A DNA stretch of 64,000 bases from contig OX387602.1 of assembly GCA_947568835.1 (NCBI GenBank), forward strand, positions 2,636,570 to 2,700,569. Direction: 5' to 3'. Origin of the DNA: Protonemura montana. Taxonomy: Eukaryota; Arthropoda; Insecta; Plecoptera; Nemouridae. Every line of letters starts with the position of its first letter. Position 1 is the first letter of the stretch. The translations under genes were made by a program, and so were the position numbers. Shown one piece after another: positions 45,415 to 55,394 of the stretch. The notes under the pieces are model-generated. The model saw only the letters and a program-made list of their open reading frames with translations. It ran no database searches and was not told where the DNA came from.

Positions 45415-47343
45415 TGCTCTAGTATAAAAATAATTCTGGAATAAAAAATAAATCATCTTCAGTCTTTGCCAAGAGAATGGTAGACACCTGACGCATGTGT
45501 ATGGGTAGGTATTGCATCGATTGTGAGGGTTTGCTTTGGTAATGTAATTGCGCCAAGTACCATATTATGTTTATGCGAACCATTACTTTCGAGTGCAAGT
45601 GTGAAGGATCATTTGCCAAACAATTCTAGGATGGGCATAGACCATGAGAATTCTGGCGATGAAATTAGTCTCTACGTCCTGCCAATTTTTTAAGTTTCAT
45701 TTGATTTAACTTAATTTTTTAATTTGAAAAGACCATCATCAAGAATAAAGGAATCTTGCCAACCATGCCTCCAAATTAAATACATTATTTTTGACACAAA
45801 TTATCTTCAATGCAAATTATATGTGGCTCAAAACTGAATGGCCAAATACTAACGCGCAGGGCCTTAGAATGTCGTCCCCGAGGATGAGTTCTGGGGCACC
45901 AGCTGGCAAAAGTCAAAAAGGTGTAGTGCGATTTCCTATGTCCTACAGGTATTTAATTGACAAATCAACGATACCCCTTGGCCTGACAGGATGGTGATTT
46001 CTACTACTGAACATACAAAACATGATTCTACCACAAAGATACTTCAAGCACAAATATTACATTTAAAGGTTACAAGAATGAAACCGGCTGTGTTGTGAAG
46101 TAGTCAAGTGTTGCAAAGGAGACGTTGTCTTAGAGCAAGGTATTACTCTTACAAGTAGTAGGCGAGTTGACAGTGCTTTTAACACAACATAGGCTATGAG
46201 GGCTACCATCAAAGCCTATGCCACCATGAAGACACCGTGAATACACCATGAATGAAAGGGATTCTTAGTCAAACAAAACTACTGAATTATCTGATTTGGG
46301 AAACCAATCAACTGAGAACCTGGAAGTATTAAGATTCTAGTAAAATCAAATGAAATCCGGCATAATGGACGTGTAAGACGGCTGAGAAGTCAACAGCTTG
46401 TTGTTCGAAGTGTGCACTATGACTTTTAAAAATACCTATGCTCATTCTCTTGCAAAACACATCTGACTGATTGAAGGAGTGAAATATTATTTGGCGAAAA
46501 GAAAACGGTTTTACCTCTAAAATAAAATATGAACGCGAGAAGGCACCAGCCACTCAAGGCCAAGTATCCAGCACTCAGCACAAACGTCTACCTCAGCGAA
46601 CTGTAGTAAGGTTGGTTTGGTTGAAGGCCGTCGAGCAAGTGCCCGAGGACTGAGGACACAGGTGCTGCATTCTCGGACGAAAACTGCGCAGGAAAACGAG
46701 TTTGAACAAGAATTCACAAGAATTCATATTGTTAGTCAGTGCTGACAACATTAAACAAATTTCCCGGGAAAATTGATAGAACTCACGGGGTGGTTTGTTA
46801 TAAATTGTTTGGTATTTTCAAAATTTAAAACGCTGAATAGCAATTAAATCGAAAGAAACACTCGATTTCATTCTGATCATGGAATTTGATGTTCTGACAA
46901 CCTACAAAAACGCTCTTTCAAGCATCTGGTGTCTTAAACTAGTGTAGATCAGTCATGAATCACCTCAGATCATGTTAGTGCCATATTGTATTGTATTTAA
47001 TGTTTTATTGTTTATAGCATATGCCATTTAAAAAATATTGGTGAAAAATTAGGATAAAATCTTATTTAAATTACAAACGCTTGCAATGCGCGGGGTATTT
47101 TATTAACCATAACAACAACACTATAACCGTCTCAAAAATCGATGCCCAAACGCGGACTCGAACCCCGATCGCTATTGTGATCCTCTATTGTGATAAATTG
47201 AAATAACAAATACATTGTAAATAATTGTAAAATAATAGAAAAATTGTAAATAATAACCATAGAAACAGAACCAGCGGTAATGAATGTACCCACAAGCTCA
47301 CCTGTTAACATTTTCTAGACAATATTGATCATCATTAAAGAAA
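45415..47343. other. Divergent intergenic region between the two F-box genes
   Basis: 1.9 kb between start codons, expected to contain both promoters. It also contains a tRNA-like repeat at 47047-47185. Short open frames here look like chance. Confidence 0.6.
47047..47185 (-). mobile_element. SINE-like repeat, copy A
   Basis: On minus it contains GGGTTCGAGTCC, matching the tRNA B-box consensus, then a tail through GTCCGCGTTTGGG, GAGACGGTTATAGTG and CCCCGCGCATTGCAAGCG. The part from about 47047 to 47145 is nearly identical to 63647-63743. A B box plus a dispersed tail suggests a tRNA-derived SINE. No clear A box is visible, so the head may be truncated. Confidence 0.6.
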
Positions 47344-49608
47344 ATGGAAAAAATTAAGGACTCACGAGTTCACATTCAAACCCCTGCCGACGCGATCCTG
47401 GCACTTAAAAAATCACCTAAATATACTGACGAACTTAACCAAAAATTGGCAAAAATAAAGGGTATTGGTACTGACAAAAGAAATAACGTTGAATTCAAAC
47501 CCCAATATGTAAAAAAAACTATTGCGTCAAGCACAGGATACCACAATTTGCCTAGTAATATTTTGGTGAGAGTATTTTCTTACTTTTCGGAGCAAGAAAT
47601 AAGTTCATATCTGGCACCAGTGTGCCGAAATTGGAGGTTTGCATCTCAAGATGCATCTCTCTGGAAGACCATGCAATTCAAAGGAAGCCAAGTACCCACA
47701 GCCACAATCTGTGCTAAGTTACGCAGAGCAAAGCAACTGGAAGCAGTCAGTTTGGTGAACGTTCCAGAAATAGTTACCATTCTACGTCAGCTGTGCAGGT
47801 CAGTTTTGCGTACAGTACCTAGCTTGGACCCATCCTAATTCTTAACAATGCCTGATATTTTAAACCTGTTGAAGGTTGTAGTGCTGAGCTTACCATGCCC
47901 AAATTTTTTATTGCAACTAACGTTTTCATCATCAAAACACTATCTTGTTTTTCAGGAGCAATTCAAGAGTAAAGCATGTTGCAGTGAAAAGTTGCACAAA
48001 TGCAAATAAAGATGAGCTGATTCCTGATAAGGTTTTTGGGCATTTAATCCGTTCATGTCCAGAACTAGAAAGCTTGGACTTTGACAACACACAATTTTTT
48101 CCACATAAGTAATTCCTATTTGATTAATTGCAATTATGCAGTAGCAATGCTTTGATGCATGGGAAGGGGGAAGGATCCCACCTCACTGATGGATTTTGCT
48201 TGCCACTTTGGTTACTATGTGGGTGTAGCTCACACATGTGGGGTAGGAATGTGGATGGTTACGATCAATGTTGAAAAATAATCAAACTCAACAAAATATT
48301 GTCATTTTGGCTCTGCAAAGATGTGAAAATGGGTAATTTAAAGTTAAACATTGTGTTTTGGTTGAACCTGGGCCGTAACAATGGCCTAACTACAAGATTA
48401 CTAAGCACACATTGCATTAAAAAGATGCCCCTATCACAGCAATTTCTTTTTGGAAAGGTCCCTTCTCTTTCAAAATATCTAAAGTATTGTACCTGCAAAA
48501 ATGTTCTTATAATACCCACCAGACATGCAATAAGAACTAACGTATATTTTTCAATGTTCCGTTTAGCTTTATTCAAGATTTGCTTCGTCTTCCCCATTTA
48601 ATAAGTATCAATTTAAGCAACAACATACACCTGCAAGCAAGAGACTTAGTTGCCTTGTCTCACAACTGCTGGAGACTTGAGGAGCTGAAGGTTGCCCGCA
48701 GAAAAATTACGGGTGAAAGAAATTCCCTTACAGATGCTGATGCACAATTAATTTTTGATAATCTCAAGAACTCGCTGAGAACTCTTAAATTTGACCTGAA
48801 CGGTCTGGGAGCTGCTTCTTACGAGGTGCGTAAAATGATGGAAAATAAGAAATGGATTTATCACTACTTAGTCCAAGACAAAATTGAATTAAATTAAATT
48901 AGTAAACATGGTGGATACGGAAAATAAGTAATGAATAAAGTTATTAGCTGAGCTTTTACAGATAATCATCACTCTAATCATTCAGACCATATACAGAAAA
49001 TATCGATGAATTATTGATGTATTTTTGATATCTTATGTTTCTAGGCTATTTTGAAATGCTCAAAAATTAAGTCCCTACGACTGAACAACGCATTCTACCT
49101 AACAGGAGATATTTTTAAATGCTTACCTGTCAGCTTGCCCAACATCAAGATCTTGAAAATTGAACGGGCAGACCTCCTTTTGTCTGAAGATTTTGTGGAA
49201 TTGTTTAAAATCCACAAAAGTATCATGAAGAACCTTACCTGTCTGAAGCTAGTTGGATGCTGGAAGCTTGATGATTCAGCAATGAAAACAATTGTCGATA
49301 CATGTGCAGCTAGCATTGAGTGCTTATCAGTCAGAAGTTGCAAGTTATTGACGGTTGAAAGTATTAAATACGCAGTCACACACTGCCACAAGCTACGTTA
49401 TCTTGATATAGCTCATCTCGTTCAACTGAATGAACCAATTATGATGCTTTTAGTGAAAGCAGCGCCTTTGCTGAAGGTTTTAATAATTGATGATGATTCT
49501 AGCAACGAGGGAACCTTAAGTCATGTTAAATCGTCAAAGCCACAGCTACTGATTAAGAGGAGTTTTTCTGAATATTATAAGCACCAAACTCCATTTGTAA
49601 CTGCTTAG
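47344..49608 (+). CDS. F-box and leucine-rich repeat protein 2
   Basis: Probable SCF ubiquitin-ligase adaptor. Four exons: 47344-47798, 47956-48108, 48567-48825, 49045-49608. They total 1431 bases and 476 residues. The F-box lies near residues 67-115 (YHNLPSNILVRVFSYFSEQE, then VCRNWRF and LWKTMQF). LRR-like segments follow: LESLDFDNTQF, LISINLSNN, LEELKVARRKI, IKSLRLNNAFYL, LTCLKLVGCWKLDDSAM, IECLSVRSCKLLTVESI, LRYLDIAHLVQLNE. It may be an old paralogue of the divergent F-box gene to its left, to judge by the shared F-box pattern, but the LRR parts differ strongly. No FBXL number can be assigned. AATAAA at 49686-49691. Confidence 0.87.
48109..48566. other. Long intron of F-box gene 2
   Basis: 458-base intron, the only one over 300 bases in this gene; no element recognised. 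Confidence 0.7.
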
Positions 49609-50122
49609 ATTCAAAGAAAGTATTTTTCGTGTTTAAATTTCACTGCACTTTAAGAAATCAAAACAATGAGTGATGCTGGATTGAAAATAAACTGTTTGAA
49701 ATGGCAACTAACGAGTACTTCAATTTTAAAATTTCCCTCCTGTATCCTAGCAACGGTTCAGCCAATCAACACCAAGGAATTTGTTGTCTATATTCGAGCG
49801 GTCTGTCGGTTCGAGCAAGGTTGTTGAAATGCTTGTAAATTGGATAATATGCTAAGGTTTCATGTGAAATTATTCATAAAACAAAATTGTTTTTGGTAGC
49901 CTACATTACAAAATGAAATAATCAATCATATTTTAGGCTGTAAGTATTATATTTTTTAGTATTAATCATTCTGAACCGCGACTCTAACCAAGAATACCTA
50001 TCCACCAAACAAGTCACTTTTTGTGAGATTTATAATTTTTTTCATCCGACGTTGGTCAATTATCGGCTAGTTCCCCTTTTCTCCTAAGATTAAAAACTTA
50101 TCACTGTCTCTTTTTCAGATCA
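49609..50122. other. Interval between F-box gene 2 and B9D2
   Basis: About 500 bases. It holds the F-box gene 2 polyadenylation signal (AATAAA 49686-49691) and the B9D2 promoter. An intron acceptor (TTTTTCAG) ends four bases before the B9D2 start codon, so B9D2 has a 5' UTR exon in this interval. Confidence 0.6.
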
Positions 50123-51046
50123 ATGGCAGAAGTTCACATAATTGGTCAAGTAGAGAGCGCCAGAAATTTTTCCAGTCCACGTCTCTTCTGCAAGTGGGGA
50201 ATTCATGCAGGTATATACAATTTTTTCAATTGCTTGAAAATGTTTTATTGAATTATTGAAACATTTACAAAACCAGGTTGTCAATCTCTTGATTCTCTTC
50301 TGCATTCTCTTGATGCAGGTGGTGGTTGGAAAGTGATATCTGGATTAAAAGAAGGCCAAACGCAAGTGGACAATCCTGAATATGATGATGTCACGTATTG
50401 GTGCCACCCATTAGATATACATTTTTCTACAAAAGGAATTCAAGGTAGGTAGGTAGGAAGCTATTATTATACTGAGACAACAATTGGGATACAGTGATAC
50501 ATTATAAATGTGAATGGGTAAAGTTAATCATTTTACGCATAATCACATACATCCAACATTAACTTTTTGTCATTATCTTCCTAAGGTTGGCCAAAGATTC
50601 ATCTTCAAGTTTATCATCAGGATCAATTTGGTCGCAGTGAAATTTACGGCTACGGGTTCAGCCACATACCCACATCTCCTGGCTCCCATCAAATTGATTG
50701 TGTTACTTGGAGACCAGTTGGTACGTCCAAATTCTCTGACTGCTCTTTTCACTTGTTTGTGCTTAAGGTTACACTTCTTTAATAGATAAGATGAACAATT
50801 TTACTTTTTTGTCTGATGCTAAGAATGACTTTTTTCAAAGCTCTCACTGTATCTGTTTATATTTCAGGAACACTACGTGATCAAATTAATCAGTACTTCT
50901 TGGGAGGGGGACCACAACTAAGAAATCCCGATCTAGTTTATTCAGGAAATGATCGATACAGACTTCAAACTGAAACAATGGGAGTTGTACATCTTGAACT
51001 AGGAGTCATCCTTCGAAATTTTGACAAGTTTGGTGTTGAAACATAA
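50123..51046 (+). CDS. B9D2: B9 domain-containing protein 2
   Basis: Subunit of the MKS/B9 (tectonic-like) complex at the ciliary transition zone, where it helps gate membrane proteins into cilia. Four exons: 50123-50210, 50319-50444, 50586-50720, 50868-51046. They total 528 bases and 175 residues, exactly the length of human B9D2. The whole protein is the B9 (C2-like) domain: [97 protein letters not shown], and the C-terminal [14 protein letters not shown]. Four bases of 5' UTR precede the ATG after an acceptor. Its stop is only 43 bases from the tectonic start, an unusually tight link to a partner of the same complex. Confidence 0.97.
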
Positions 51047-51089
51047 AACTTTAACATCCAGATTTACAAAGGACTTGCCGCTCTCAAAA

Positions 51090-54063
51090 ATGATTGCTCC
51101 AAAACCAATAAAATGTTTAGTCGTCATGGTATTTTGGATGGCTATTAGTGTTGTGTCTGAAGAAGCATCTTCGAGCACGGCAATCCCGCTCGAAGTCAGC
51201 ACCCAATGTGCAAATACCTCCGAGGCTGCCAATGTTTGCGTCACTGTGACAGGCTCCCCCTCATCTAGCGAGAGTGATCTATCAAGTGCGTCAACTCTTC
51301 CATATGAGAGTACCTACTTACTTAGCTCATCAACGGAAGGATCTCGGACCACTATCATCAATGAAACTATTATTGCATCCATTAATACTACAGCTGAAGG
51401 GGTAACGAAAAATCACAATAACACACCGGCCACTACAAGCTCTACGCCATCCAACATCTCAGACGTTGAGACCACTACAAAACTTGTTGAGTTAGCATCG
51501 ACGCCATTGCCTCCTGGAAAAACAATCGGAACGGACCAGGAGTTGTTTGGACCATACGGTGACATTTGTTCTTGTGATTTCACTGTATGTACACACTGCT
51601 AAATGAAGTAATGAATTTGAAAGAAAATCTGCTGTAAAGGAATACCAGCCTAATGCATATGCACATTTTTCTTTCAGGTGGGAATGTGTGACATTCGTTG
51701 TTGCTGCGATCCTGATTGCTCAGACAGTGATCGACTTGTCTTCTCAAGCTGCTACCAGAAACCAGTGCATGCAGTGAATCCCCTCCACTGCTTTCAAACT
51801 CAGTTTGTTTATCGCAACAACACGGAGTTCAAGACAGTCTTGACCAAAGGGGGATTGTTCTGTGTTGTAGAAGACAACGTTGCTCGAATTGATGAATATA
51901 TGGACATAGATTCAGTGACTGCCTTAAAAACTTTGAAAAAACTGGAATCTCAGAGATTTTATTCGTGGAAGAAGCCTACGTTTTTGATTCCGTTGTTTGT
52001 AGAGACTGATTCCCACAAAGCTGAGGAAATTGTTTGGCAGTTTAAAAACTCTACTTTGTCGCCGTTTGGTATGTCCACGTTCTTTAATAAAGCACTTTAA
52101 TAAACAACACTTTCTTTAGACACATGCCAAATAATAACCAAGAAAATAACTCAACAAGCCAAGAAATAATAAGGATGCTCCTAATAGAACACATTTTTTT
52201 CTGTTTCCAGATATTCCTGTGAAAGTAGCAGGTGGAGCCTGTCAGGCAATGAAGGCGGTTCGATATCTGGAAGACTCCGAGAGTGAATGTAACCGGGAAG
52301 CACCAGACAGCGGAAGCTGTCTTGCAAATGCTGCCTTCAACGCAGAGACGTACTACAAGCATTCGCTTATCTTCGGAGTTCGGAACGCAACAAATCCCAA
52401 ACTTAGCAAACTCAATCAAAAGGTTTGTGAGCTGCTAGATGCAACAATTACTGCAATCATGTTCCTTTCTCAATTTATCCTGTTTAAACTTCAATTTATT
52501 TATTTATCTGCGGTGTTTAACGACGCACTATTTTGACATCTGGCCATGCGGCATTGGTCTAATGGCGTTGGTGAATGAGTGGATGATGATGATGATGATG
52601 AACCTAACCTAGCCTAGAAGGGAGGAGGGTAAACCCGGTTCCGGCTCATAGCCTACTCTTGTCGAAGAGCACCAAGGGGACCACTGGCTTGACGTCCCTT
52701 CCGAAGGACGGCACAACTCGAACAGCAGGATTCCTCCACAAATCCATGCTGTAGAGAGGTTGATAATCAAGGTGAATGAAGTTGCAGTACTAACTTTCAT
52801 CCCTCCAACCTCTCTCCCGAACAGAACTGGTCATGTGTATGATGGTCACCCATTCAATTAAACTTCAATGGTTTGATCTGTGCATAATATTGCTTTTTTT
52901 TCCAGAGTTGCTTCAACAGCAGCTGCATTACCGTGACGCCGTTCGTTTGTCCACACACCGAAGCCAGTCACAAAAACTGGGGCAAATGTGAGCAACTAGC
53001 CAACATTCCTAGTCCATCGGGCAACGTTTCCCATGCAGTCTGCAAAAATGTGGTTCAAACAGTACGATACTTGATACGCCATAACGGAACGCGAGGCATC
53101 ACTCAAGTCTTTGCATATATCACTATTATGGATATGCCCATGTCTGTCTCTCCAATCAAACAATTTGCTCAAAGGTTTGCAGTAGAATTCTTGTGGGCAT
53201 CAGTCAAGACGAGCTTTCCGAAGCGCAGTGGACGTCCTGGGTACATAGTTGGAAAGCCGCTGATCTCTGGTCTGAAAGTGACCCACACTTCGAAGGCAGA
53301 GAACATTACCGGGCAAGAAGCCATTCAGCTCAGTAACGACACGAGTGACTGGTTGGGTGTTCCGCAGGCTACTTCTAGCGGCATGTGTACCTTCACTGAA
53401 AGACAGAACGTGCTTTTTGGAGAAAACAGCCAGTCTTCTTGCATTTTACCACTAGCTATCTCAGAGTTTTCATCATCAAGTAAATGTGGAGATGTGCAAA
53501 AAAAGATACTGAAGCTTTTGGTTGGTGACGCAATTGAAAATGTGACGGAAGCAAAGCAGTTTAACTTGCACGTGGCTACGTTTGGAGATTCCATCGTTGA
53601 AAACCCCGGAGACTGGGTAAAAGTTATGTTGGACACAGTGCCTGGTGTCGCTATCATTGTCTCTTCCGTGAAAACAGAGAAAAAGCAGCTGGTGTGTAAA
53701 AATATAATCACATCGATGCGTTTGGACATAGTGTTTGCAAAAATTGGCCCACAAAAAAATCCTCAAGCAAAGGTATTGGGAGTGGCGCTTAGATTTGGCA
53801 TCCCTCAAGATCTTGTATTTGATTGCAATCCTACGCAATGCGCCGCATTGAGCAACGATTCCCGGAAAAGCTATCGGATAATGAGCTCCGTAACCTTCGT
53901 TGACACGACTAAGCCCGCTGTTCCCCACTTTTTAGAGCCTCCTGTGTATGAGGTCAAACTTCCCCACGATTTCTTTTATCCATTTTTTTCTGGAACGTCT
54001 GCACCCAAAGCTAATATTTGGCTGAAAATAACACTAGCAGCACTTTATATTTCAATGTCATAA
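51090..54063 (+). CDS. Tectonic family protein
   Basis: Secreted or membrane tectonic (TCTN1/2/3 family), part of the transition-zone MKS complex with B9D1, B9D2 and CC2D2A. Four exons: 51090-51584, 51678-52068, 52211-52422, 52906-54063. They total 2256 bases and 751 residues, somewhat longer than human TCTN1-3 (about 590-700). A signal peptide covers residues 1-23 (hydrophobic VVMVFWMAISVVS). A Ser/Thr-rich mucin-like region runs to about 150. The family hallmark CSCDFTVGMCDIRCCCDPDC spans roughly 160-180. Cysteine-bearing tectonic repeats follow, and a C-terminal hydrophobic stretch (IWLKITLAALYI) may be a membrane anchor. I cannot say which TCTN it is; many insects have one. It has its own signal peptide and frame, so it is not a fusion with B9D2. 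Confidence 0.93.
52423..52905. mobile_element. Repeat-like insertion in tectonic intron 3
   Basis: The intron holds an (ATG)n microsatellite at 52582-52600. A GC-richer block (about 52600-52850) with CCTCCAACCTCTCTCCCGAA near its right side follows. The block stands out in composition from the surrounding intron and loosely matches CCTCTCACTCCCAGACAGAA near 6.5 kb. It is probably a transposable-element fragment; the family is not identified. Confidence 0.4.
52582..52600 (+). repeat. (GAT)n microsatellite
   Basis: About six GAT units in tectonic intron 3. Confidence 0.9.
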
Positions 54064-55394
54064 GTTATGAGGTTTAGAACAGGCATGGACAACCTCAAGA
54101 TGTTAAGGTTTGATTTCTGATTCCTTCGTGTTGATTAGCTGAGGTCCTGTTGGTGAAGAGAGTGGGGGGGGGGGGGGGGGGTTGACAGAATCACAATTGC
54201 AAGCGTTAAAAAGTTAAGCAACTTGGAGGCAAGCTATATCATTTTTGAAAAAAAATGTTGGCACATTTTGCTTGTTAAATGATGCAACCAACATTCCGTA
54301 TTTTATTAAATAACCCTTCGTTTTATTTTATCTAGAGGTGCTATAGTATAGTCTGGGCTATAGTCTATGCGCTTGGGATCATAGCCCTGAAATTCCATAT
54401 TCCAAAGAATAATTAAAGTCAGTCATGTGCACAAATGACAATTCAGTCATTGAATGCCAGGAAAAACATCTCAAATTTCCATTAGTCTTGTCTCACCATT
54501 GGTAGGCGCCATACCCTGCCGTATCACTCCGTAATTTATATTTCCAACTCAACAAGAAATGCTGTCAATCACGAGTACCAAATCTTACAATGCAAACATC
54601 TAGTCTAATTTATCCCCCATATTTTATTAGCTAAGGTTCTGTCTGTCAAATTGATGTTAAGGGACAGGATCTGTCTACCATGTCTGTTATGTTAGGAGGT
54701 GCGTTAGAGAAAAAGTTCACAATAGCCAAGCACTTGGGTTGGTTGCACTAGATTGTAAAATCATAATAATATTATAGCATAGCACAATTTTTTTACTTTA
54801 ATTTATTATTTATTGTTTTCTCAGCACTTATTGCACTTTCTTTAGTTAATATAGATAATTATTTGGAAAGTTTGGACAAACATAATTGTACCCAAACTTG
54901 CTAGTCAAAATATTATAAACAAGCTAAATCACTGCAATAACATGCAAAGGCATGCACATGTTTAGATAAGTATGGCTTAGGAGCAAATGAATCAATGAGG
55001 CACGATAAAGAAAAATTTTAATGCATCATTAATTACGTCTATCTGTACCTATCACATATTTGCCAATTTTAATTCATGCACGCAAGTTGTTTGAAGTGAC
55101 AAACATTTGCTCGTATTATTAAGTATGTGTATTAATTTACGTACACATAAATGCCGAATTTCTTAATTTTCTTGCGCCATGGGCAAAGTCTCGACTCGTT
55201 CATATTTCGGTCGTTCTATTCCAGATTCAATTCATCATGAGCTAGCACATAGCATCCAGTACTTGTAATCATAGCCCCAAATATTTAGCTTTCAAGTCAA
55301 ATCCATTTCTGTTGTGACTAGACTTTCAATATTCAACGTAACAAAAAGTGTGCAAAACTGAATTCATTTGGGGTGCTCATTCATCATGTGATAC
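54064..55394. other. Convergent intergenic region tectonic / nucleoside hydrolase
   Basis: 1.3 kb of AT-rich DNA between converging genes, with an 18-base G tract at 54164-54181. No coding sequence recognised. Confidence 0.6.
54164..54181 (+). repeat. Poly(G) tract, 18 bases
   Basis: Uninterrupted G run about 100 bases after the tectonic stop, likely within its 3' UTR. Confidence 0.95.

Noticed and set aside
47138..47180. A functional tRNA gene on minus
   Set aside because: Only the B-box half is present; no A box, acceptor stem or cloverleaf can be drawn, and the tail recurs elsewhere, so a SINE fragment fits better.
51021..51089. Longer tectonic frame starting inside B9D2
   Set aside because: The upstream start is not an ATG; the ATG at 51090 is directly followed by a proper signal peptide.
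53325..53928. Two minus-strand frames of 134 and 150 codons opposite tectonic exon 4
   Set aside because: They are antisense shadows of a 1158-base coding exon and show no independent protein pattern.
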